From Frankia nepalensis (GTDB lineage Bacteria; Actinomycetota; Actinomycetes; Frankiales; Frankiaceae): DNA of 34,264 nucleotides. The stretch is from NCBI RefSeq assembly GCF_016786325.1, contig NZ_JADWYU010000173.1, positions 1 to 34,264 on the forward strand, written 5' to 3'. Positions 20,455-27,972 of the stretch are shown piece after piece. How positions within the stretch are numbered: position 1 is the first letter of the stretch; each line of letters starts with the position of its first letter. Made by a program: the position numbers and the translations under genes. Below the pieces are notes generated by a model. It searched no databases. It was not told the origin of the DNA and worked only from the letters and a program-made list of their open reading frames with translations.

Positions 20455-22031
20455 CGCCCCGCCTCCCCCGGTTTGCCGCCCTCGGCGCTGTCGTCGGCGG
20501 CCGGCCGCTGGCCGGTACCGCCGGCGGCCGGCGCGGCCGTGGCGGGTTCGTCGACGTCGAGGCGCAGCAGGTCGTCCTCGGTCTCCCGGCGGACGATGAC
20601 CCGCGCCGCGCCGTCGCGGACGGCGACCACCGGCGGGCGGCCGACGTGGTTGTAGTTGCTGGCCATCGACCGGTGGTACGCGCCCGTAGCCGGGACGGCC
20701 ACGAGGTCTCCGGGGGCGACGTCGGCCGGCAGCGGCACGTCGTGCGCCACCACGTCGCCGGACTCGCAGTGCCGCCCGACCAGGGTGACCACGTGCTGCC
20801 GCGCGGCGCCCGGCCGGGAGGCCAGCCGCGCGGTGTAGCGGGCGTCGTAGAGCGCGGTGCGGATGTTGTCGCTCATCCCGCCGTCGACGCTGACATAGGT
20901 GCGCAGGCCGGGCAGCTCCTTGACGGTGCCGACCCGGTAGAGCGTGATCGTCGTCGGCCCGACCATCGCCCGGCCGGGCTCGACCGCCAGCCGCGGCACC
21001 GGCAGCCCCGCGTCGGCGCACTCCTTGCCGACGATGGTGTGCAGCCGCTCGGCGACGTCCGCGACCGCCAGCGGCGCGTCCTCGCCCGTGTAGGCGATCC
21101 CCAGGCCGCCGCCGAGGTCCAGCTCGGGCATCTGGACGCCGTGCTCGTCGCGGACGGCGGCGAGCAGGCCCACCATCCGGTGCGCCGCCAGCCCGAAGCC
21201 CGCCGTGTCGAAGATCTGCGAGCCGATGTGGGCGTGCAGGCCGACCAGCTCCAGCGCGTCGGCCTCGCCGAGCACCCGGCCGACGGCGGCGAGCGCCGCG
21301 CCGCTGGCCAGCGAGAACCCGAACTTCTGGTCCTCCTGGCCCGTCGCGATGTAGTGGTGGGTGTGTGCCTCGACGCCCGGGGTGACGCGGATCATCACCC
21401 GCTGGCGGACGCCCGCCGCGCGGGCGATGCCCGCGAGCCGCTCGATCTCGACGGGCGAGTCGACGACGATCCGCCCGACGCCGTAGGCGACGGCGCGGCG
21501 CAGTTCCTCGACGGACTTGTTGTTGCCGTGGAACGCCAGCCGCGCCGGCGGGAACGCGACGGACGTGGCGACGGCGAGCTCCCCGCCGGTGCACACGTCC
21601 AGGGACAGGCCCTCCTCGGCGACCCAGCGGGCCACGGCGCGGCACAGGAACGCCTTGCCGGCGTAGTACACGTCGCCGTCCGGGAAGCCGGCCCGCCACG
21701 CCCGGGCGCGGGCCCGGAAGTCCTCCTCGTCGAGGAAGAACGCCGGCGTGCCGAACCGCTCGGCCAGCTCGTCGACCCGCAGCCCGCCGACCCGCAGCAC
21801 GCCGTCGGGGTCGAGCGCCGCCGTCGCCGGCCACACCTGCTCCTCCAGCGGCGTGACGGCCGACGACGGCGCGACCACGGCGGAGCCTCGCGACGTCGTC
21901 GGCCCCTCGGTCGGCACGGCCGACGACGGCGCGACCATGGCGGAGCCTCGCGACGTCGTCGGCCCCTCGGTCGGCACCGTCGGGGCGGCGGGGACGCCGG
22001 CGGGTCGGGACATCGGTGCTGTCACCTTCAC
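20451..22031 (-). CDS. lysA: Diaminopimelate decarboxylase
   Basis: PLP-dependent alanine-racemase-fold enzyme that converts meso-diaminopimelate to L-lysine, the last step of lysine synthesis. It is 526 residues; the PLP lysine is Lys126 in [42 protein letters not shown] and [10 protein letters not shown] are family motifs. Unusual N-terminus: residues 19-58 are two copies of a 20-residue unit encoded by a 60-bp tandem duplication. The GTG start at 22031 overlaps the argS stop (GTGA); a later ATG at 22013 is possible. The C-terminal 30 residues are Ala/Gly/Pro-rich and unconserved. Confidence 0.96.
   Translation of the reverse strand: MKVTAPMSRPAGVPAAPTVPTEGPTTSRGSAMVAPSSAVPTEGPTTSRGSAVVAPSSAVTPLEEQVWPATAALDPDGVLRVGGLRVDELAERFGTPAFFLDEEDFRARARAWRAGFPDGDVYYAGKAFLCRAVARWVAEEGLSLDVCTGGELAVATSVAFPPARLAFHGNNKSVEELRRAVAYGVGRIVVDSPVEIERLAGIARAAGVRQRVMIRVTPGVEAHTHHYIATGQEDQKFGFSLASGAALAAVGRVLGEADALELVGLHAHIGSQIFDTAGFGLAAHRMVGLLAAVRDEHGVQMPELDLGGGLGIAYTGEDAPLAVADVAERLHTIVGKECADAGLPVPRLAVEPGRAMVGPTTITLYRVGTVKELPGLRTYVSVDGGMSDNIRTALYDARYTARLASRPGAARQHVVTLVGRHCESGDVVAHDVPLPADVAPGDLVAVPATGAYHRSMASNYNHVGRPPVVAVRDGAARVIVRRETEDDLLRLDVDEPATAAPAAGGTGQRPAADDSAEGGKPGEAGR
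21856..21977. repeat. 60-bp in-frame tandem duplication in lysA
   Basis: 21856-21915 and 21916-21975 are the same 60-bp unit with a single difference (C against T in GACCACGG/GACCATGG). On the minus strand each copy encodes [13 protein letters not shown](M/V)VAPSSA. Near-identity points to a very recent duplication or slippage in a disordered leader of the enzyme. Confidence 0.95.
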
Positions 22032-23701
22032 ATCCGTTCCGGGGCGGACACGCCAAGCATCCGCAACCCGTTCGCGAGGACGACCTTCGTCGCCTCGACC
22101 AGCAGCAGCCGGGCGCCCGTCAGCGGCGTCGGCTCCTCGTCCCCCTGCGGGAGTACCCGGCAGGCGTCGTAGAAACGGTGGTACGTGCCGGCCAGCTCCT
22201 CCAGGTAGCGGGCCACCCGGTGCGGCGCGCGCAGCGACGCCGCCGCCGCGACCACGGTCGGCAGCTCGCCGAGCGCCCGCAGCAGGTCGACCTCCCGCGG
22301 GTGGCTCAGCAACGACACGTCGACGCCGTCAGGCGCCGAGGCGCCATCCCCCGTCGCGATCCCCAGCTGGGCCGCGTTGCGCAGCACACCACAGACCCGG
22401 GTGTGCGCGTACTGGACGTAGAAGACCGGGTTCTCCGGCGCCTGGCGGGCGATCAGGTCCAGGTCGAGGTCCAGCGACGAGTCCAGCGAGGACCGGACCA
22501 GCGAGTACCGCGCCGCGTCCACCCCGACGACGTCGACCAGGTCCGCCAGCGTGAGGAAGTTCCCGGCCCGCTTGGACATCTTCACGGGCTCGCCGCCGCG
22601 CGACAGCGTCACCAGCTGGCCGATGATCACATCGAGGGTCTCGGCCGGGTCGTCGCCGTAGCAGGCCGCGAGTGCCCTGAGCCGGCCGATGTAGCCATGG
22701 TGGTCGGCGCCGAGCAGCATGACCACCTTGTCGAAGCCCCGGCGCCGCTTGTCCCGGTAGTAGGCGGCGTCGCCGCAGAAATACGTCGGCTGGCCGTCGC
22801 TCTTGACGAGCGCACGGTCCTTGTCGTCGCCGAAATCGGTCGTGCGCAGGAAGACCGCGCCCTCGGCGTCGTAGACATGCCCGTGGGCCCGCAGGTCGGC
22901 GACGGCCGCGGTCAGGTCGCCCGCGTCGTGCAGCGACCGCTCGGACTTCCACACGTCGTAGTGGACGCCGAAGCCCGCCAGCGTCGAGGTGATCTCCGCC
23001 AGCATCTGGGCAAGACCGTCACGGGTCGCGACCGCCAGCGCGGCCGCCTCGTCGCCTTCGAGCAGGCCGGGGTTGTCGGCCAGCACCTTCGCCGCGATCT
23101 CGGCGACGTACGCGCCGTGGTAACCGTCGTCCGGCGTCGGCTCGCCCTTCGCGGCCGCGAGCACCGAGGCGCCGAAGCGCTGGACCTGCACGCCCGCGTC
23201 GTTGACGTAGTACTCGGTGCCGACGTCGTAGCCCGCCGCGTCGAAGACGCGCGCCAGGGCGTCACCGACCGCCGCCCACCGGGTGGACGCCAGCGTCACC
23301 GGACCGGTCGGGTTCGCCGAGACGAACTCGACGTTCACCCGCCTGTCCTTGCGCCGCGCCGCACGGCCGTAGGCGTCGCCCGCGCGCACGACCGCGCGGG
23401 CCAGCTCACCGAGCGCCTCGGAGGCCAGCCGGAAGTTGAGGAAGCCCGGGCCGGCGACGTCGACGCTGGCGACTCCCGGGTCCTTGCGCAGCCGCTCGGC
23501 GAGCAGCTCGGCGATCTCGCGCGGGGGGCGCCGGGCCGCCTTGGCGAGCTGGAGCGCCGCGGGCGTGGCGTAGTCGCCGTGCTCCGGGTTCTTCGGGCGC
23601 TCCACCGGAACCGTCGCGGGGACGGTGACGTCGATCACCCCGTCCGCGACCGCTTCGCGGACGACCGACACAATCACGTCGGCGAGGTCGGCGGGAGTCA
23701 T
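22028..23701 (-). CDS. argS: Arginyl-tRNA synthetase with atypical HIGH motif
   Basis: Class I synthetase charging tRNA-Arg. It is 557 residues: N-terminal Add-1 domain (residues 1-115), Rossmann catalytic domain beginning [18 protein letters not shown] loop intact in [14 protein letters not shown], and the C-terminal DALR anticodon-binding domain ([18 protein letters not shown] onward, ending APERM as in mycobacterial ArgS). The HIGH tetrad is replaced by Thr136-Leu-Ala-Ser139, so both the conserved histidine and the glycine are missing. Everything else looks functional and no second argS is visible here. The start is ATG 23701 with no ribosome-binding site but a -10 box six bases upstream, so it is probably leaderless. 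It leads the lysA-hom-thrC-thrB operon. Confidence 0.96.
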   Translation of the reverse strand: MTPADLADVIVSVVREAVADGVIDVTVPATVPVERPKNPEHGDYATPAALQLAKAARRPPREIAELLAERLRKDPGVASVDVAGPGFLNFRLASEALGELARAVVRAGDAYGRAARRKDRRVNVEFVSANPTGPVTLASTRWAAVGDALARVFDAAGYDVGTEYYVNDAGVQVQRFGASVLAAAKGEPTPDDGYHGAYVAEIAAKVLADNPGLLEGDEAAALAVATRDGLAQMLAEITSTLAGFGVHYDVWKSERSLHDAGDLTAAVADLRAHGHVYDAEGAVFLRTTDFGDDKDRALVKSDGQPTYFCGDAAYYRDKRRRGFDKVVMLLGADHHGYIGRLRALAACYGDDPAETLDVIIGQLVTLSRGGEPVKMSKRAGNFLTLADLVDVVGVDAARYSLVRSSLDSSLDLDLDLIARQAPENPVFYVQYAHTRVCGVLRNAAQLGIATGDGASAPDGVDVSLLSHPREVDLLRALGELPTVVAAAASLRAPHRVARYLEELAGTYHRFYDACRVLPQGDEEPTPLTGARLLLVEATKVVLANGLRMLGVSAPERM

Positions 23702-23707
23702 GCCGCG

Positions 23708-23713
23708 ATGCTA
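23708..23713 (-). promoter_or_regulatory. -10 box for leaderless argS transcript
   Basis: TAGCAT on the minus strand followed by exactly six bases and then the argS ATG. This TAnnnT-N6-ATG layout is the standard signal for leaderless mRNAs in actinobacteria, and no Shine-Dalgarno sequence is present. Confidence 0.6.
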
Positions 23714-24064
23714 TCGGCGCGTCCCGACGATAGTCGTGACCATTGATCCCGCCATGATCACGTAGCCGGCCGGACCACCGCCCGGACCACCGACCGGCCA
23801 CGACGCCCGGCCGGCGCGCCTGGCCGGCGCGAGCCTCGCCGGCGGACCCGGCCCGCCGGGGGCGCGGGTCACCCCGGGCCCTCCCCCCGGGATCCTGGTC
23901 GGGTCACTCCACCGCCGACCGCCCGCGAGAAGCGCCATGCCGCGGCGGGGTGCGACGAGCAGGCGCGACATGGGTGGTCGTCGGCCAGCGAAAGGCGGCA
24001 CGCCCAGCCACGGCGGCCTGATGCCAGGCTGTCAGATCCGCCCGGAAGTGCGGCCAGACAGGCC
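23714..24064. other. Spacer between response regulator and argS
   Basis: This 351-nt stretch is very GC-rich and has no convincing gene. It contains short repeats of GGCCGGCGCG (around 23811-23831) and a CCCGGG...CCCGGG block near 23876-23892 that could form a hairpin after the response-regulator gene. I see no further signal. Confidence 0.4.
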
Positions 24065-24451
24065 TCAGACTCGCTGGCCGGCGGCCAACCGCTGGACCAC
24101 ACCGATCAGCTCGTCCGGGTCGAACGGCTTCGTGAGGTAGCAGTCGACGCCGATGCGGGCGCCCCGACGCAGGTCGGCCTCCTGAGCACGGGCGGTGAGC
24201 ACAATCACCTTGATGGCGGCGGTCGCCGGGTCGTGGCGCAGCCGGCTGGCGACCTCCCAGCCGTCCACCTTGGGCATCATGATGTCCAAGGTGATCACTG
24301 CGGGGTCGATCTCCCGGATCCGCTCCAGGCAGTCCTCGCCGTCCACCGCGGTATGGACCTCGAACCCCTCCAGCTCCAGGTTGACGACCACCAACTGGCG
24401 GATCACCGGGTCGTCGTCGACGACCAGGACGCGGGGCGGTTCAAGGTGCAC
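24065..24451 (-). CDS. Single-domain response regulator (CheY-like)
   Basis: The 128-residue product is only a receiver domain, with no output domain. All catalytic residues are present: acidic pocket Asp12/Asp13, phosphoryl-acceptor Asp56 in ITLDIMMPKVDG, Thr86 in IVLTA, and Lys108 in LTKPFDPDEL. It probably relays phosphate or binds a partner; no sensor kinase gene is nearby. The GTG start at 24451 has no ribosome-binding site, but TAAGCT lies exactly six bases upstream, suggesting a leaderless mRNA. It points toward argS, 363 nt away, and may be cotranscribed with it only if no terminator acts between them. Confidence 0.92.
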   Translation of the reverse strand: MHLEPPRVLVVDDDPVIRQLVVVNLELEGFEVHTAVDGEDCLERIREIDPAVITLDIMMPKVDGWEVASRLRHDPATAAIKVIVLTARAQEADLRRGARIGVDCYLTKPFDPDELIGVVQRLAAGQRV

Positions 24452-24457
24452 GCCGGA

Positions 24458-24463
24458 AGCTTA
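24458..24463 (-). promoter_or_regulatory. -10 box for leaderless response-regulator transcript
   Basis: TAAGCT on the minus strand, then six bases, then the GTG start at 24451. It matches the TAnnnT-N6-start pattern also seen at argS. Confidence 0.5.
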
Positions 24464-24583
24464 CGGCGAGCCCGCTTCTCGGTCCGCCGTTCAGACCTGG
24501 TACGGTATGCCTCGTTGCCAAGGCGAACCGGCGACCAAGCGCGCGATCATCTGATTTAGTCGCGAAACGGTCAGGTCGGACAC

Positions 24584-24655
24584 GCCCCCGTAGCTCAGGG
24601 GATAGAGCACTGCCCTCCGGAGGCAGGTGCGCAGGTTCGAATCCTGCCGGGGGCA
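24584..24655 (+). tRNA. tRNA-Arg (anticodon CCG)
   Basis: Complete cloverleaf: acceptor GCCCCCG pairs with CGGGGGC, D-arm GCTC/GAGC, anticodon stem CTGCC/GGCAG with loop CTCCGGA (anticodon CCG, codon CGG), and T-arm GCAGG-TTCGAAT-CCTGC. The discriminator is A; CCA is not exactly encoded (ACCCA follows). It lies next to, but divergent from, the response regulator and argS. Genes of ordinary chromosomal character lie to its left and accessory genes to its right. Confidence 0.97.
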
Positions 24656-25031
24656 CCCACGAAAGCCCAGGCCGCGAGGCCGATTCTAGCGGCGGCCGAT
24701 TTGCCGGTCTAGATCTTGACCGCCGCTTACCCACACTCGTGGTCAGCCTGACCGTCCAGGCGGCCCGACGCTTCGGTACCCGGCATCGCGAGAAGATCGG
24801 GCCTCCCCGCCTGGAGCCGCATCGGGCAACGTAGGCGTTGGCGGGGTGGCGGCCCGCTACCAGCCGCCTCCGGTCAGACATCTGGGGCATTTGGAACGTC
24901 TTGTCCGACGCCAGAGGCCGAAGAGGCCGCCGTTATTGCCCCTCACGTCTGCTTGGGCGCATCGCCGCGCCCCTGGCGTCTGACAGGACGCACGGTTCCG
25001 ACGCCCCGACCGTGGGCGCCACTTGATCAGC
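24656..25031. other. Non-coding stretch after tRNA-Arg
   Basis: These 376 nt carry no convincing gene on either strand. I found no duplicate of the tRNA 3' end here or elsewhere in the window, and no integrase gene, so the site shows no direct sign of a current integrated element. Confidence 0.5.
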
Positions 25032-25550
25032 TCACGCGGCGATCCGCGTCACAGCCGAACGGGCAGCCGCGACCGCCGGGTGAACCGCTGCCGGAACCAC
25101 CAGTTCCCAGACGATCAGTTCGAATGTCTGTCTGTTCACGTCAGCGGTGACCTTGTGCTGGAGCGCCGGCCGAGTTCGCCTCATGGGTGGGCGAACTGGG
25201 CAGGTGATCAGCGGTGCGCCTCCCGCCGGCCGACGCGCGCCGAGGGCACGACCCACCGTGAACGCGGCTGCCGAAAGCTCGGGTGGGACGCCGAGCGGCC
25301 AGATCACGACCGTCTCGACCTGCGGGCATTCGGTCGCGAAGCAGAGCGCGAACCGGACCAGGTAGGCCCGATGCAGCCAGACCACCGCGAGCGGACCCGG
25401 TCCGCCATCGTTCCGATTCCTCGCCCACGGCGACCTGGCCAGCACGACGCTGTCTCCGTCCGGGGGCGACAACACCGGCACGTCGACCGTCACCGGCCGG
25501 GAGTCGTCCCGATCACCCATGGTGATCGTTACTGCCGTCATCTTCGCCAT
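25032..25550 (-). CDS. Unknown protein divergent from XRE regulator
   Basis: I do not recognise a family. The 172-residue product starts at ATG 25550, with GGAGGT 3-4 nt upstream. It has no signal peptide and no clear membrane helix, but a hydrophobic central stretch (LAVVWLHRAYLVRFALCFA). The C-terminal 45 residues (from RRTRPALQHKVTADVNR to ELIVWELVVPAAVHPAV) recur as a relic near 31.2 kb, which supports this being a real coding sequence. Divergence from the XRE gene with about 206 nt between starts suggests control by that regulator. Function unknown. Confidence 0.55.
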   Translation of the reverse strand: MAKMTAVTITMGDRDDSRPVTVDVPVLSPPDGDSVVLARSPWARNRNDGGPGPLAVVWLHRAYLVRFALCFATECPQVETVVIWPLGVPPELSAAAFTVGRALGARRPAGGAPLITCPVRPPMRRTRPALQHKVTADVNRQTFELIVWELVVPAAVHPAVAAARSAVTRIAA

Positions 25551-25756
25551 ATGACCTCCACCGCCGCGACCAGGGCGTCCAGGCGCACGCGGCTTGCCGA
25601 AAGCTCGGCCCCGGACGTAGCACCGGACGGTAGGCGGGTCGGAACGCTGCGAGATGACACACGATGCCCACATGTCCGACACGGCTACTCTGGGCACAGG
25701 GCGCGTGGATGACGATGGTCACGACATGGCGATGGTCACCAGGACGGCGGCGGCAT

Positions 25757-26956
25757 ATGAGCGGTGTGCATATCGGCGCGAGGATCGCTGCCGAACGCAA
25801 GCTCCGAGGGCTGAACCAGCGCCATCTCTCCGACCGGGCGCACGTGTCCCACAGCCTGTTGACGAAGGTCGAGCAGGGCAAGCGCCCCGCCTCCCCCGCA
25901 CTGATCAGCGCCGTCTCCCGTGCGCTCGACCTCGACCGTGGGCAGCTCACCGGCCAGCCATTCCGGTTCAACGGACGCGGCGATCACGCCATCCACGATC
26001 TGGTCCCGCCGCTGCGCAGGGAGATCCTCTCGGCCTTCCTCGCGCCGGAGACAGACCGGCCCGCGCCGAGCGTTGCCGAACTCCGGACCGCCGTCGCCGA
26101 GCTGTCCGGCCGAGCCGAGGCTGGCGACCTCGCCGCCGTCGGAGTCCAGTTGCCGGAAGTTCTGGCAGACCTCCGCCTGGCGTCCCACATGTACGACGGC
26201 CACCAACGCGAGCAGGTCATGCGCCTGTGGGCCGAGGCGATCGGCGCCGGCCGCGGCTTCACCCGGGGACTCGGCTACTTCGACCTCGCCCTGGTCCTGG
26301 CCGACCAGTACGACGTGATCGCGCCCCAGTCCGCCGACCCGCTGTGCATGACCCTCGGAGTCACGAAGCGCGCCCAGGACTTCGTGGCCGTCGGGGACCC
26401 CGACACGGCCCTGGCCCTGCTGCAACGCGCCCGCGATGACCTCGAACCCCTCGTTGCCGAAAACCGACCCGAGGCCGTATCCGTCTACGGCTACCTGCAC
26501 CTCCGGTCCGCGCTGGCCACGGCACGGGCCGCCGACGCCGACCGCACTAACGAGCACTGGCACGAGGCCACTGTCTGCGCCCGTCGCATCGGAGGCGATC
26601 ACAATCATTACGGCCTTTCCTTCGGCCCCACCAACGTCGGCATCTGGGGAGTCGGCCTCGCCGTCGAGCTGATGAACCCCGGCCTCGCCCTCACCCGTCA
26701 CCGATCACTACGCATCGCACCCGACATGACCCCGAGCCGAGTCGGCCACCACTATGTCGACCTCGCCAGAGGCCAGCTCCTCGCCGGAGACCGCCAGGCC
26801 GCCGTCCGGTCTCTCCAGGTAGCCCGCCAGGTCGCACCGCAGCAGACGCGGTACCACCCGATGGTCCGCGAGACCGTCGCCGCCATCGCCCTTGCCGAAA
26901 AGCGCTCCACCGAGCCCCTGCGCGCCCTCGCCACCTGGATAGGCCTCGACCGGTAG
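25757..26956 (+). CDS. XRE-family transcriptional regulator with helical repeat domain
   Basis: The 399-residue product starts at ATG 25757 (MSGVHIGARIAAERKLRGLN). Residues 7-62 form a Cro/CI-type helix-turn-helix (RAHVSHSLLTKVEQGKRPASPALISAVSRAL). The rest, about 90-395, is all-helical with TPR-like spacing (for example ALALLQRARDDLEPLV, GQLLAGDRQAAVRSLQVARQ), a layout shared by many actinobacterial regulators thought to bind a peptide or partner protein. Unlike many Streptomyces relatives there is no DUF397 gene next to it; the divergent neighbour is an unknown protein. Confidence 0.9.
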   Translation: MSGVHIGARIAAERKLRGLNQRHLSDRAHVSHSLLTKVEQGKRPASPALISAVSRALDLDRGQLTGQPFRFNGRGDHAIHDLVPPLRREILSAFLAPETDRPAPSVAELRTAVAELSGRAEAGDLAAVGVQLPEVLADLRLASHMYDGHQREQVMRLWAEAIGAGRGFTRGLGYFDLALVLADQYDVIAPQSADPLCMTLGVTKRAQDFVAVGDPDTALALLQRARDDLEPLVAENRPEAVSVYGYLHLRSALATARAADADRTNEHWHEATVCARRIGGDHNHYGLSFGPTNVGIWGVGLAVELMNPGLALTRHRSLRIAPDMTPSRVGHHYVDLARGQLLAGDRQAAVRSLQVARQVAPQQTRYHPMVRETVAAIALAEKRSTEPLRALATWIGLDR

Positions 26957-27223
26957 GCCGCGACCGGTAGGCCGCTGAGGTGTCCGGCTGCCTAATTTTC
27001 GGTATGCCAAACACAGCTCACGACTTTGAAGCATCCCTTGCGCCTGCGCTTCGATACCAGAACCGAGGCGGGAGCCCGGTGGAGTAGGTCCGCATGCTGG
27101 ATGTGCACAGAGGGCCGGCTACATTGGAGGTACTTTCCACCAAAAGGACCCAGGTCCTATTCACTCTACGCTGCTACCGGGAAGCCTCCCCATGGTCCAT
27201 AGTCTCGTTCCCGTCAGGGGTCC
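26957..27223 (+). other. Upstream region of the secreted protein gene
   Basis: A/T content rises here relative to the flanks. It contains a 14-bp palindrome at 27145-27158 (AGGACC, CA, GGTCCT), which might be an operator, and a weak -10 candidate TACGCT at 27167-27172. No gene is convincing; a 27-codon frame from 27004 has no support. Confidence 0.4.
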
Positions 27224-27814
27224 ATGCGCCAGAAGGGAAAGAGCCTAAACTTGATCAGTAAGGCTGCACGCATTATCCTGACCCTAGGTACCTCCGTCCT
27301 AGCCACTATCTTTCTCGGTGGAGGCGTCATAGCCTCCCCCGCGTCGGCGGCAACCACCCCAACGATCACTCAGCATTACAACGGCAAGCTCCTGCCCTGG
27401 GACAAGGAGACCTGGAACGGGGCGACGAGCTGCGCCGTGGTTTCGGCGACCGACGTCTACTGCTTCGACACCCAGGCCGAGGCAGAGGCGTTCACGGCCG
27501 AGCAGGCGCAGGCGGCTCCAGCAAGCACCCTAGGGTACGACTGTACGGACTGGACCCATCTGTACGGCAATAACCATCACCTGCAGTTTCGCGACTGGGG
27601 ATACTGGCAGAACCTGAACCAGTGGGTCACCATCCCGCTTTACGTCGAATCGTGGTCCAACAGGTTCAACACCTGCAAGTCGTACTTCCGTTACGCCGGT
27701 GGGGCCTGTCAATACATAGCTCCGGGCGCCGGCCCGATCACTTTTAATCCTAGTAGGCCGGCGGATCAGGTCTTCCTGCAGAAGCCGTCGAACCCTCCGG
27801 CGCCGGGCTGCTAG
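27224..27814 (+). CDS. Secreted beta/gamma-crystallin-like protein
   Basis: The 196-residue product has a Sec signal peptide: positive N-terminus, hydrophobic core at about 17-36 (IILTLGTSVLATIFLGGGVI), and cleavage expected after SPASA (residue 42). The mature part has six cysteines and a core (YDCTDWTHLYGNNHHLQFRD and GYWQNLNQW, then SWSNRFNTCKSYF) resembling the crystallin-like/peptidase-inhibitor I36 type secreted proteins of actinobacteria; this is a similarity of pattern, not proof. ATG at 27224 follows AGGGG. Base use is unlike its neighbours: I count 31 G/C of 60 in 27241-27300 against 43 of 60 in 33001-33060, pointing to recent acquisition. Confidence 0.8.
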   Translation: MRQKGKSLNLISKAARIILTLGTSVLATIFLGGGVIASPASAATTPTITQHYNGKLLPWDKETWNGATSCAVVSATDVYCFDTQAEAEAFTAEQAQAAPASTLGYDCTDWTHLYGNNHHLQFRDWGYWQNLNQWVTIPLYVESWSNRFNTCKSYFRYAGGACQYIAPGAGPITFNPSRPADQVFLQKPSNPPAPGC

Positions 27815-27857
27815 AACAGCGTGACCGCGCGTAACTGCTACATGTAGCGGGCTGATG

Positions 27858-27937
27858 GCACGGAGGGCGGGATAGCTCATGAACCGAGCGGTTACCCTGA
27901 CAGCCGCGATCGGTTCTGCTTTCGCTGCCCTCCGTGC
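27858..27937. repeat. 11-bp inverted repeat between convergent genes
   Basis: GCACGGAGGGC at 27858-27868 and GCCCTCCGTGC at 27927-27937 are perfect inverted copies 58 nt apart, in the gap between the secreted-protein gene and the convergent CU044_5270-family gene. It could fold into a two-way transcription stop, but the long loop makes this weak. Confidence 0.4.
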
Positions 27938-27972
27938 TGTCATCGTTGTCAGCCAATGCGCGTCAACGGACG

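Noticed and set aside
24441-24890. 149-codon minus-strand frame containing WVPPAGFEPAHLPP
   Set aside because: This peptide is the antisense translation of the tRNA-Arg gene, a well-known spurious protein motif.
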